From Pilimelia columellifera (GTDB taxonomy: Bacteria; Actinomycetota; Actinomycetes; Mycobacteriales; Micromonosporaceae), in contig NZ_BAAARY010000035.1 of assembly GCF_039532605.1 (NCBI RefSeq), positions 1 through 11,957 of the forward strand: a stretch of 11,957 nt of DNA, read 5' to 3'. Shown one piece after another: positions 5,522 through 11,957 of the stretch. The position numbers and the translations under genes are program-made. Positions within the stretch are counted from its first letter, which is position 1. Every line of letters starts with the position of its first letter. The notes beneath the pieces were generated by a model. The model was not told where the DNA came from. It saw only the letters and a program-made list of their open reading frames with translations, and searched no databases.

Positions 5522-7261
5522 GTGAATCGACGGCTTATCGCCGCAGTCGCGTTGGGGGCGTCCGCCTCGGCGCTCGCGCTCATAGCGTCCACTTTGCCTG
5601 CTTCCGGTCGTGCCACCCAGGTCGCGCCCGCCATCCCGCCGACAACCTTCACCGTCGTCGCCGCCGACGGCGTTGACGCCGCTGTCGCCAAGCAGGCCAT
5701 CAATGCCGCTGGCGGCTCGGTCGTGAGCAGCAACCCGAACGCCGGATCGTTCCAGGTCGTCACCACCAGCGCCGACTTCGCCCGAAAGGTCGCGGACGCC
5801 CGTCCGCTGGTCGGCGCGGTCCCGCGGCGGGCCATCGGCAACGCCCCGGTCCGCCGGGCGCTCGACCCGATCGAGCGGGAGAACCTGGTCGCCGGGCCGA
5901 CCGGTTCCGGAGCCGAGAAGGCGCCGGCCAGGAGGGCCGAGCGGGCCAAGGGTCTGGACCCGCTGGACGACAAACTCTGGGGTCTGAAGATGGTCCGATC
6001 GGACCTGGCCCGGCAGAAGCAGGCCGGTAAGCGCAAGGTCACCGTCGGCATCCTCGACACCGGCCTTGACGCCTCCAACCCGGACCTGGCCAAGAACTTC
6101 GACGCCACACTGTCGCGCAACTTCGCGCCGGACATCGAGGCCATCGACGGCCCGTGCGAGGCGCGCGGCTGTGTCGACCCGGTCGGCACCGACGACGGCG
6201 GTCACGGCACCCACGTCGCCGGGTCGGTTGCCGCCGCGGCCGACGGCTTCGGGCTCTCCGGCGTCGCCCCGAACGTCACCCTGGTCCAGCTCAAGGGCGG
6301 ACAGGACTCCGGCTTCTTCTTCCTCGACCCGGTGATCAACTCGATCACCTACGCCGCGGACGCCGGCATCGACGTGCTCAACATGTCGTTCTATGTCGAC
6401 CCGTGGGCGTTCAACTGTCCGAACAACCCGGCCGACAGCCCGGAGTTCCAGGCCCAGCAGCGGGCCACCATCAAGGCCGTCAACCGGGCGCTCAAGTACG
6501 CGCACTTCAAGGGCGTCACGCTCGTCGGCGCGCTCGGCAACTCGCACCTGGACCTGGCCAAGCCCGGCACCGACACGTCCAGCCCGAACTACCCGGCCGC
6601 GTCGGCGTACCCGCGGGTCATCGACAACGCGACCTGCGTCGACCTTCCGGTCGAGGGGGCGCACGTCATCGGCGTCTCGGCCCTCGGTCCGTCGAGCCGC
6701 AAGGCCGACTTCTCCAACTACGGCACCGAGCAGATCTCCGTCTCGGCGCCGGGCGGTTACTACCGGGACGGCTTCGGCACGCCTACCTTCCAGACGCCCG
6801 AGAACATGATCCTGTCGACATACCCGAAGAAGGCGCTTCAGGAGGAAGGGGCCGTCGACGCTGACGGCAACGTCCTCCCCGCGAAGGCCGACGAGGTCTT
6901 CAAGCAGTGCACGACCAGTGGCCAGTGCGGCTACTACACCTACCTGCAGGGCACCTCGATGGCCTCGCCGTACGCGGCCGGCGTCGCGGCGCTCATCGTC
7001 AGCCAGCACGGCACGAAGGACCAGAACGCCGCGCGTGGGTTGACCATGGACCCGAAGCTGGTCGAGCAGCACCTGTACCGGACCGCCGCAGGGCGGCCGT
7101 GCCCGACGCCGCGGACCGTGTCCTACAAGAACGAGGGCCGGGACGAGACCTGGGACGCCACCTGCGAGGGCGCCCAGAGCTTCAACGGCTTCTACGGGCA
7201 CGGCATCGTGGACGCCTACGCGGCCGTCACCAAGAAGCTCGCCCCGACGGCCAGGCCGTAG
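5522..7261 (+). CDS. Secreted subtilisin-like serine protease (peptidase family S8)
   Basis: The 579-aa precursor starts with a Sec signal peptide: basic NRR, a hydrophobic core at about 5-24, and a probable cleavage site near 27-31. A propeptide of the S8-inhibitor type (about 41-110, beginning TTFTVVAADG) follows, then a charged linker. The catalytic domain has Asp179 in GILDTGLD, His228 in GGHGTHVAG, oxyanion Asn340 in VGALGNS and Ser479 in GTSMASPYAAG, so the triad is complete. Eight cysteines (212, 217, 299, 372, 463, 469, 527, 548) all lie in the catalytic part and could form four disulfides, fitting an extracellular enzyme. There is no wall anchor or C-terminal membrane segment. The GTG at 5522 is preceded by a strong AGGGGAGGA site. 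The gene stands alone: 103 bp separate it from the HAD gene, and a hairpin ends it. Confidence 0.92.
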   Translation: MNRRLIAAVALGASASALALIASTLPASGRATQVAPAIPPTTFTVVAADGVDAAVAKQAINAAGGSVVSSNPNAGSFQVVTTSADFARKVADARPLVGAVPRRAIGNAPVRRALDPIERENLVAGPTGSGAEKAPARRAERAKGLDPLDDKLWGLKMVRSDLARQKQAGKRKVTVGILDTGLDASNPDLAKNFDATLSRNFAPDIEAIDGPCEARGCVDPVGTDDGGHGTHVAGSVAAAADGFGLSGVAPNVTLVQLKGGQDSGFFFLDPVINSITYAADAGIDVLNMSFYVDPWAFNCPNNPADSPEFQAQQRATIKAVNRALKYAHFKGVTLVGALGNSHLDLAKPGTDTSSPNYPAASAYPRVIDNATCVDLPVEGAHVIGVSALGPSSRKADFSNYGTEQISVSAPGGYYRDGFGTPTFQTPENMILSTYPKKALQEEGAVDADGNVLPAKADEVFKQCTTSGQCGYYTYLQGTSMASPYAAGVAALIVSQHGTKDQNAARGLTMDPKLVEQHLYRTAAGRPCPTPRTVSYKNEGRDETWDATCEGAQSFNGFYGHGIVDAYAAVTKKLAPTARP

Positions 7262-7274
7262 CGCTGATCGGCTG

Positions 7275-7315
7275 AGCGCGGGGGCGGTGGGGGCTCCGGC
7301 CGCCGCCCCCGCGCT
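7275..7315. terminator. GC-rich hairpin between convergent protease and IclR genes
   Basis: AGCGCGGGGGCGG (7275-7287) pairs perfectly with 7303-7315, giving a 13-bp stem and a 15-base loop. It begins 13 bases after the protease stop and lies about 60 bases past the IclR stop, so it may serve both. No T-tract is present. Confidence 0.7.
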
Positions 7316-7378
7316 GCTGCCAGCCGGGCGGCGCCTGGCGCGTTGCGCGGCCCGCTGGCCAGTGTTGGCGACCGCTGA

Positions 7379-8017
7379 TCAGCCGAGCGCGGTCGTGATC
7401 GCCTCGGCGGCGGACCGGACCGCCGGTCCTGCCGTGGCCGGGTCGAGCGGACCGAGGGCCACCACCCCGACGCTGGCCTCCAGACCCTCAACGCCGAGCA
7501 CCGGGACGGCGATGCCGTACGCCTCGGCCTGCAACTCGCCAGCGGTCACCACCGGTCCGGTCTCGCCACGCCGGCCGGCGAGGATCGCCTGACCGGCGGC
7601 GCCCCGGGCCAGAGGGTGCCTGGTGCCGCTGCGGTAGGCGACGTGCAGTGCCGTCCAGCTGGGTTCGACGACGACCAGCGCGGTGGCTTCGGCGTCCTCG
7701 GCGACGGTGAGGTGCGCGGTGGCCCCGACCGCCTCCGCCAGCCGCCGCAGCGCCGGCCGGGCGGCGTCGGCGACCAGCGGCCGGGCCCGACGCGCCAGTT
7801 GCAGCAGCCCGACCCCCAGCCGCAACCGCCCAGCGGCGTCCCTGCGGACCATGGTGTGGTCGACCAGGGCGCTGACGAGCCGGTAGACGACGGTGCGGCC
7901 CACGCCCAGCCGGTTGGCCGCCTCGGTGACCGTGAGCCCCGGCGACTCCGCGACCAGGTGAAGCAGGCGCAGCCCCCGGTCCAGGGTCTGAGCGCTGTCG
8001 GGCGTCCGCGCGGTCAC
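7379..8017 (-). CDS. IclR-family transcriptional regulator
   Basis: The 212-aa protein begins with the IclR winged helix-turn-helix: SAQTLDRGLRLLHLVAESPG, then LTVTEAANRLGVGRTVVYRLV as the DNA-binding helices (about residues 27-50), with the wing at about 55-67. The remainder is the GAF-like effector domain, including the family segment ALHVAYRSGTRHPLARGAAG and the late PVLGVEGLEASVGVVAL. It is shorter than the usual 240-270 aa, mostly at the C-terminus. The GTG at 8017 sits six bases after a TAGGCT hexamer, indicating a leaderless transcript. It is divergent from cysS, with 80 bp between the two starts; whether it regulates cysS or itself cannot be told. I see no clear palindromic operator in the shared region. 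Confidence 0.88.
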   Translation of the reverse strand: MTARTPDSAQTLDRGLRLLHLVAESPGLTVTEAANRLGVGRTVVYRLVSALVDHTMVRRDAAGRLRLGVGLLQLARRARPLVADAARPALRRLAEAVGATAHLTVAEDAEATALVVVEPSWTALHVAYRSGTRHPLARGAAGQAILAGRRGETGPVVTAGELQAEAYGIAVPVLGVEGLEASVGVVALGPLDPATAGPAVRSAAEAITTALG

Positions 8018-8023
8018 CGAACC

Positions 8024-8029
8024 AGCCTA
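8024..8029 (-). promoter_or_regulatory. Leaderless-type -10 box of the IclR gene
   Basis: TAGGCT on the minus strand is followed by six bases (GGTTCG) and the GTG start at 8017. No ribosome-binding site is visible. The -35 region is not recognisable. Confidence 0.5.
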
Positions 8030-8085
8030 TTCCGGCGATGTCCGGCAGACCCCGGCCAGGGTGGGCCGGCGGGATCGGTGGCAAC

Positions 8086-8091
8086 TATCCT
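8086..8091 (+). promoter_or_regulatory. Leaderless-type -10 box of cysS
   Basis: TATCCT is followed by six bases (TAGCAG) and the ATG at 8098. No Shine-Dalgarno sequence fits in the gap, so cysS is probably translated from a leaderless mRNA. Confidence 0.55.
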
Positions 8092-8097
8092 TAGCAG

Positions 8098-9510
8098 ATG
8101 ACCATGCGCTTCTATGACTCCGCCACCCGCGAAGTGCGGGATTTCGTCCCGCGTGAGCCCGGCAAGGTAGGTGTCTACCTGTGTGGTCTCACCGTCCAGG
8201 CGGGCCCACACATCGGGCACCTGCGGTCCGGTGTCAACTACGACGTGCTGAGGCGCTGGCTCACCCGATCCGGTTTCGAGGTGACCTTCGTCCGGAACAT
8301 CACGGACATCGATGACAAGATCCTCGACAGGGCGGTGGCGCAGCAGCGACCCTACTGGTCGATCGCCTACGCCAACGAAGTGACGCTCGCCGCGGCGTAC
8401 CAGGCGCTCGGGGTGCAGCCGCCGACGTACGAGCCGCGCGCCACCGGGCACATGACCGAGATGCACGAGCTGATCGCCAAACTCATCGCCGCAGGTCACG
8501 CCTACCCGGCCGCCGACGGCTCCGGAGACGTGTACTTCGACGTGCGCTCCTACGCCGACTACGGCGCGCTGTCCGGGCAGCGGCCGGACAACATGCAGGC
8601 TGCTGTCGACGGTCCGGCGCGGGCCAAGCGCGCCCCCGGGGACTTCGCGCTGTGGAAGGGCCCCAAACCCGGCGAGCCGGCCGACGCGTACTGGCCGTCG
8701 CCGTGGGGTCGGGGGCGTCCCGGCTGGCACATCGAGTGCTCGGCGATGGCCGAGCGGTACCTGGGGGCCGAGTTCGACATCCACGGCGGCGGGCTGGACC
8801 TGACCTTCCCGCACCACGAGAACGAGGTCGCCCAGTCCAAGGCCGCCGGGTTCGGCTTCGCCCGCTACTGGGTGCACCACGGCCTGCTCAACCTGGGCGA
8901 GGCGAAGATGAGCAAGTCCCTGGGCAACGTCCTCGACCTGGACGCGGTCCAGGCCCTCGGGGTCCGTCCGGTGGAGTTGCGGTACTACCTCGCCTCCCCC
9001 CACTACCGCTCCCGGATCGACTACTCCGACGGCGCCCTGCGCGAATCCGCGGTCGCGTACCAGCGGATCGAGAACTTCGTCCAACGGGCCACCGAACGGG
9101 TCGGACCGGGCGAACCTGGCACGGTCTGCACGGAGTTCGCTGCCGCGATGGACAACGACCTCAACACGTCCGCCGCCCTGGCAACCCTCCACGAGGTCCT
9201 ACGTGACGGCAACGCGGCGCTCGCCGCCGGCCAGGACGACACCCTGCGTGAGGCCCTGGCCTCGGTCCGTGGGATGCTCGACGTTCTCGGCGTCGACCCC
9301 CTCGCCGCGCCGTGGCGGCACGCCTCCGGCGGCGGCAACCTGACCGGCGTGGTCGACGCGCTGGTGCAGTTGGCGCTGGAGCAGCGCACCCAGGCCCGCG
9401 CACGCAAGGACTGGGCCGCCGCCGACGCCGTACGGGACCAGCTCAAACAGGCTGGCGTCGTCGTCGAGGACACACCGCACGGCCCACGATGGACGGTTGA
9501 GGATCACTGA
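8098..9510 (+). CDS. cysS: Cysteinyl-tRNA synthetase
   Basis: This cytosolic class I synthetase charges tRNA-Cys with cysteine, using ATP. The 470-aa length matches the family. The ATP-binding HIGH motif is His38-Ile-Gly-His41 and KMSKS is at 270-274. The four zinc ligands are in place: Cys29, Cys214 (GWHIECSAM), His239 and Glu243 (HHENE). The C-terminal helical anticodon-recognition region is complete, with the family segment DNDLNTSAALATL. The related mycothiol enzyme MshC also has HIGH and KMSKS, but its start (YVCGITPYDATHLGH) differs and it lacks the full C-terminal tRNA-binding part. It starts at ATG 8098 behind TATCCT-N6, and the last base of its stop is the first base of the rlmB ATG, so the two genes form an operon. 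Confidence 0.95.
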   Translation: MTMRFYDSATREVRDFVPREPGKVGVYLCGLTVQAGPHIGHLRSGVNYDVLRRWLTRSGFEVTFVRNITDIDDKILDRAVAQQRPYWSIAYANEVTLAAAYQALGVQPPTYEPRATGHMTEMHELIAKLIAAGHAYPAADGSGDVYFDVRSYADYGALSGQRPDNMQAAVDGPARAKRAPGDFALWKGPKPGEPADAYWPSPWGRGRPGWHIECSAMAERYLGAEFDIHGGGLDLTFPHHENEVAQSKAAGFGFARYWVHHGLLNLGEAKMSKSLGNVLDLDAVQALGVRPVELRYYLASPHYRSRIDYSDGALRESAVAYQRIENFVQRATERVGPGEPGTVCTEFAAAMDNDLNTSAALATLHEVLRDGNAALAAGQDDTLREALASVRGMLDVLGVDPLAAPWRHASGGGNLTGVVDALVQLALEQRTQARARKDWAAADAVRDQLKQAGVVVEDTPHGPRWTVEDH

Positions 9511-10652
9511 TGGCTGGCAACTCCCAGCGGCGCGGCAAGCGCAGCACCGCCAAGAAGGGCGCCGCTGGCGGCACCGGCGGCAAGAACCGTGACTCCCTCA
9601 AAGGTCGCGGTCGCACCCTGCCAGCCGACGAACGCCCCTGGCACAAGGGCTACTCCGGCACTGAGAAGCTGCCGATGAAGACCGCCTGGAAGCAGGACAA
9701 GGAGCGCCGGGCCGCCGAGGAGGAGGGACGCCCCCCGAAGATCGGCAAACCAGGCACCAAGGACACCACCTGGGGACGCGGCTGGGGCGCGTCGTCCGGC
9801 GGCGCCGCTGGCGGACGCTCCGCCGGCGGTCGCGGCGCCGCCGGTCGGGGCGCGACCGGACGCGGCGGTCCGCGGGTCGCCCCCGGACGCCGGTCGAACC
9901 CGTCACGGGACGCGCCGGAGCTGCTCGTGGGCCGGAACCCGGTCGTCGAGGCGCTGCGCGCCGAGGTCCCCGGCACCGCGCTCTACGTCGCCCAGGGCAT
10001 CGACATCGACGACCGGATCACCGAGGCTGTCCGTTCCGCGGGCGACCGGGGCATCGCGATCCTTGAGGTGACCCGCGCCGAGCTGGACCGGATGACCGGC
10101 GGTGTGCTCCACCAGGGCATCGGCCTGCAAGTGCCGGCGTTCGCCTACGAGCCGTTCGAGGACCTCGTCGCGGCGGCGGCCGAGCACCCCACCCCGCTGC
10201 TCGTCGCCCTCGACGGCGTCACCGACCCGCGGAACCTCGGCGCGGTTATCCGCTCCGCCGCCGCCTTCGGCGCCCAGGGCGTGTTCATGCCCGAACGTCG
10301 GGCCGCGGGCATCACCGCCACCTCCTGGCGCACCAGCGCCGGCGCGGCGGCGCGAGTGCCGGTCTCGCAGGTCACCAACCTCACCCGGGCCATCAAAGCC
10401 TGCCAGCGTGAGGGCTGGACCGTCGTCGGCCTCGACGCTGACGGGGACACCAGCCTGTACGACCTCGAAGTCGCCGTCGGGCCGGTCATCCTCGTCGTCG
10501 GCTCCGAAGGACGCGGGCTGTCGCGGCTCGTCGGAGAGACGTGCGACCTGACCGTCGGCATCCCGATGGCCTCCGAGGTCGAGTCGCTCAACGCCAGCGT
10601 CGCGGCCGCGGTGGCGCTCGCCGAAGTCGCCCGCCGTCGGGCCCGGCGCTGA
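9510..10652 (+). CDS. rlmB: 23S rRNA 2'-O-methyltransferase RlmB (SpoU family) with basic N-terminal extension
   Basis: The 380-aa protein is a SPOUT methyltransferase expected to methylate the ribose of G2251 in the 23S rRNA peptidyl-transferase region with SAM. Residues 137-210 are the SpoU substrate-binding domain, starting ELLVGRNPVVEAL. The catalytic knot follows: motif 1 DPRNLGAVIRSAAAFG (239-254, Asn242), motif 2 VGSEGRGL (330-337) and motif 3 IPMASEVESLNASVA (351-365). The first ~135 residues are lysine/arginine-rich and end in Gly/Arg repeats (about 87-128); E. coli RlmB has no such extension, but actinobacterial members often do. It starts at ATG 9510, overlapping the cysS stop by one base, with GAGGA nearby. 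The substrate is inferred from family, and another rRNA or tRNA position cannot be excluded. Confidence 0.88.
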   Translation: MAGNSQRRGKRSTAKKGAAGGTGGKNRDSLKGRGRTLPADERPWHKGYSGTEKLPMKTAWKQDKERRAAEEEGRPPKIGKPGTKDTTWGRGWGASSGGAAGGRSAGGRGAAGRGATGRGGPRVAPGRRSNPSRDAPELLVGRNPVVEALRAEVPGTALYVAQGIDIDDRITEAVRSAGDRGIAILEVTRAELDRMTGGVLHQGIGLQVPAFAYEPFEDLVAAAAEHPTPLLVALDGVTDPRNLGAVIRSAAAFGAQGVFMPERRAAGITATSWRTSAGAAARVPVSQVTNLTRAIKACQREGWTVVGLDADGDTSLYDLEVAVGPVILVVGSEGRGLSRLVGETCDLTVGIPMASEVESLNASVAAAVALAEVARRRARR

Positions 10653-10742
10653 CTGACCGCTGACGACATGCCGACCTGCCTGCTGCCAAGCCGGGACGCT
10701 GTGTGGGGACCGCCGGTGGCGACGGGCCCACCCAGCGTTGAC

Positions 10743-10748
10743 TATGCT
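10743..10748 (+). promoter_or_regulatory. Possible -10 box for tRNA-Thr
   Basis: TATGCT lies 26 bases before the mature tRNA 5' end, leaving a leader of about 20 bases. The -35 region is not convincing, so the call is tentative. Confidence 0.35.
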
Positions 10749-10774
10749 TGTCGGCGTGCGCCATCGGCGTACGT

Positions 10775-10851
10775 GCCCCTGTAGCTCAGATGGCCAGAGC
10801 ACCCGCCTTGTAAGCGGGATGTCGCCGGTTCGATCCCGGCCGGGGGCTCCA
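10775..10851 (+). tRNA. tRNA-Thr (anticodon TGT), CCA encoded
   Basis: A complete cloverleaf is present: acceptor GCCCCTG / CGGGGGC, D arm GCTC...GAGC, anticodon stem CCCGC/GCGGG with loop CTTGTAA (anticodon TGT, reads ACA), T arm GCCGG-TTCGATC-CCGGC, discriminator T at 10848 and a genomic CCA at 10849-10851. Unlike the 5S and tRNA-Arg genes in this window, no hairpin terminator follows. An open reading frame of foreign character begins directly at its 3' end, which suggests that the tRNA is an integration site. Confidence 0.95.
10821..10851 (+). other. Possible attachment site at the tRNA-Thr 3' end
   Basis: The T arm, 3' acceptor strand and CCA of a tRNA are the usual target of tyrosine-recombinase elements. 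Here the genes to the right have different base use, one frame is cut at this point, and the tRNA terminator is missing. The partner repeat and the integrase gene, if they exist, lie outside the window, so this is inference. Confidence 0.3.
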
Positions 10852-10853
10852 TC

Positions 10854-11030
10854 CTGACCAGGCATTTCGCGTCGGTCGTCACCGCCGAAGAGCACCTTGA
10901 AGAGCTCTACCGGAAGGTCAAGACCCGCCGCTTCTCCCAGCTCATCGCGTGCCACTTCAACGCCAAGAAGCGAACCATCACGAAGGTCGAGGCGTTGACT
11001 CCGGTGCACCGGTTCGGAGGCATCGCCTGA
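10854..11030 (+). pseudogene. 5'-truncated small gene, coupled to the phosphatase gene
   Basis: A frame open from inside the tRNA-Thr gene ends at TGA 11028-11030. It encodes about 58 residues, including VTAEEHLEELYRKVKTRR, then FSQLIACHFNAKK and ending TPVHRFGGIA. It contains no ATG, GTG or TTG; only a CTG at 10854 could serve. It looks coding because its stop overlaps the next gene's ATG as TGATG, its codons are well used, and the product is a plausible basic helical peptide (helix at about EEHLEELYRKV). I do not recognise the family. The simplest reading is that the 5' part was lost when the region was joined to the tRNA 3' end. A non-standard start is the alternative. The given start is only the left limit of the non-tRNA frame. 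Confidence 0.5.
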
Positions 11031-11833
11031 TGCGCGCCGAGACCGTCACCGACGCTGGCCGACCCGGCACGCCGAACGAAGACTGGGCATTGGCTAACGA
11101 GACCTTGCTAATGGCGCTGGACGGCGCAACGGTCCGGACCGAGACCGGATGCCAGCACGGGGTTCCCTGGTACGTCGCCAAACTCGGTGCCAGCCTGACA
11201 GCCTTCGCAGCCGAACGCACCGACAGCCTCGGCGTCTCACTGACCCTGGCGATCCAGTTCGTAGCTGACCAACATCGGGAATGCGACCTCTCCCACCCCG
11301 GCACACCATCAGCGGGCGTCGGCATCGTGCGACTCAACGGCGAACACCTCGAATACCTCGTGCTCGGCGACGTGACCGTCATCATCGACACCACCGACGG
11401 CATCCAAGTAATCAGCGACGACCGCGTCAGCAACACGGCGACTGCGGAACGGGCCGAGGCAGACCGCCACCCATTCGGATCCGCCGAAAAGCAGGCCGCC
11501 CTGCTACGTATGAAACATGCCGAGCTCGCAGTGCGAAACACCGAAGGCGGGTACTGGATCGCCGCAGCAGACCCACGAGCCGCAACTCATGCGATCAGCG
11601 ACCGTCTACCGCTGAACAGCGTGCGTCGGGTGGCCTTGCTGACTGACGGGGCCACGCGAGCAGTCGAACCGTTCAAGCTTCTCGACTGGCCCCAGCTCCT
11701 TGACGTCCTCCAGCAAAACGGCTCCCGCGAACTCATCAACCGCGTACGCGCCATCGAAGCCGCCGACCCACAGTGCACCCGATGGCCACGCAACAAACGC
11801 AGCGACGACGCCACCGCCGTCTTCGCAGCCTGA
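11030..11833 (+). CDS. PP2C-like (PPM family) protein phosphatase
   Basis: The 267-aa product shows the ordered motifs of metal-dependent PP2C phosphatases: NED (16-18) near the N-terminus, ALDGAT (29-34) in place of the usual vaDGhGG, LGDVTV (112-117) for the GDSR motif, LLTDGATR (213-220) for the cSDG motif, and DDATAVF (259-265) for DNxT. The metal-binding aspartates 18, 31, 216 and 260 are therefore kept, while the glycine pair after Asp31 is replaced, so substrate choice may differ. No membrane or sensor domain is attached. The ATG at 11030 overlaps the stop of the truncated upstream frame (TGATG), so it was probably translated by coupling; with that gene damaged, expression may be altered. 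It uses more GAA, GCA, CTA and GTA codons than its neighbours, suggesting transfer. Confidence 0.72.
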   Translation: MRAETVTDAGRPGTPNEDWALANETLLMALDGATVRTETGCQHGVPWYVAKLGASLTAFAAERTDSLGVSLTLAIQFVADQHRECDLSHPGTPSAGVGIVRLNGEHLEYLVLGDVTVIIDTTDGIQVISDDRVSNTATAERAEADRHPFGSAEKQAALLRMKHAELAVRNTEGGYWIAAADPRAATHAISDRLPLNSVRRVALLTDGATRAVEPFKLLDWPQLLDVLQQNGSRELINRVRAIEAADPQCTRWPRNKRSDDATAVFAA

Positions 11834-11862
11834 GCCACCGCCACACCACCAGGACCGGCTTA

Positions 11863-11957
11863 GACCGTGTGTCATTTGGGGTTGTTGCAGCGCCTGGTCG
11901 TTCGTTGAGCTGGTGTGGATGATGTTCAGAAGTACTGCCCCGAACCGTTGTGGCAGA
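11863..11957 (+). mobile_element. Probable left end of an insertion sequence (partial)
   Basis: After the phosphatase stop and about 28 bases of spacer, the composition changes abruptly to a GT-rich stretch beginning GACCGTGTGTCATTTGG. That resembles terminal repeats of actinomycete IS5-type elements as I recall them. About 50 bases later a transposase-like frame begins. The other end, inverted repeat and target duplication are outside the window, so both the call and its left limit are tentative. Confidence 0.4.
11915..11957 (+). CDS. Possible transposase N-terminus (cut by window edge)
   Basis: From GTG 11915 the frame reads VDDVQKYCPEPLWQ and continues past the window end. A short acidic start followed by a Pro-x-x-Leu-Trp motif is how many IS5-family transposases of actinomycetes begin (compare 'VPDELWELV' types). 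A stop at 11906-11908 excludes an earlier start in this frame. Only fourteen codons are visible, no catalytic residue is included, and the ribosome-binding site is weak, so the assignment is a guess supported mainly by the neighbouring IS-like end. Confidence 0.4.
   Translation, partial: MDDVQKYCPEPLWQ

Noticed and set aside
5519..7201. 560-codon open frame on the minus strand opposite the S8 protease
   Set aside because: The plus strand has a complete catalytic triad, signal peptide and strong ribosome-binding site. The antisense product is an Arg/Val/Asp-rich mirror with no recognisable domain.
8098..9510. MshC (mycothiol ligase) instead of CysRS
   Set aside because: The first zinc-cysteine context, full-length C-terminal tRNA-binding region and operon with rlmB fit cysS. 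MshC is shorter at the C-terminus and has a different HxGH context.
9795..9880. GC-rich repeats inside rlmB as a possible CRISPR or tandem DNA repeat
   Set aside because: They are irregular in length and follow the Gly/Arg codons of the N-terminal extension. There are no repeat-spacer units. No CRISPR array was seen anywhere in the window.
9903..11009. Minus-strand open frame running through rlmB and tRNA-Thr
   Set aside because: It passes through a tRNA gene and lies opposite conserved SpoU motifs, so it is an artefact of GC bias.

Overview
The window looks like chromosome of a high-GC actinomycete, most likely Micromonosporaceae. This is inferred from strong G/C bias at third codon positions, frequent GTG starts, TANNNT -10 hexamers placed six bases before start codons (leaderless genes), and the cysS-rlmB-tRNA-Thr order. 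Most of it is ordinary chromosome. The right edge looks like accessory DNA.

Layout. 1-39: 3' end of a 5S rRNA, closing an rRNA operon that lies to the left, followed by a strong hairpin terminator. 88-210: nothing I can name. 211-319: tRNA-Arg(CCT) on the minus strand with a perfect 14-bp hairpin behind it. 441-2619: a tightly overlapping three-gene operon (SRPBCC protein with a hydrophobic tail, DUF4166 protein, TetR regulator) preceded by two near-identical palindromes of form TTGAGC-N4-GCTCAA. The regulator probably represses its own operon from these sites. 2522-3211: a thymidylate-kinase-like P-loop kinase on the minus strand. Its 3' end overlaps the TetR gene by 98 bp, and its 5' end consists of three tandem 18-bp units, each carrying an ATG. 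3289-5418: class II fumarase and a HAD hydrolase, divergent from the kinase. 5522-7261: a secreted subtilisin-like (S8) protease with a complete catalytic set and eight cysteines. 7275-7315: a GC-rich hairpin between convergent genes. 7379-8017: an IclR regulator on the minus strand, divergent from cysS. 8098-10652: cysS and rlmB, overlapping by one base; the methyltransferase has a long basic Gly/Arg-rich N-terminal extension. 10775-10851: tRNA-Thr(TGT) with an encoded CCA.

Right of the tRNA-Thr gene the character changes. An open frame with no usable start codon begins at the tRNA 3' end and runs to a stop that overlaps (TGATG) the start of a PP2C-like phosphatase gene with visibly more A/T-ending codons. 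After that gene, about 28 bases on, comes what looks like the left end of an insertion sequence and the first codons of a transposase, cut by the window edge. I read this as one border of a genomic island or degraded integrative element at the tRNA 3' end. The two least-described units here are the TetR-controlled SRPBCC/DUF4166 operon and the truncated-ORF/phosphatase pair.
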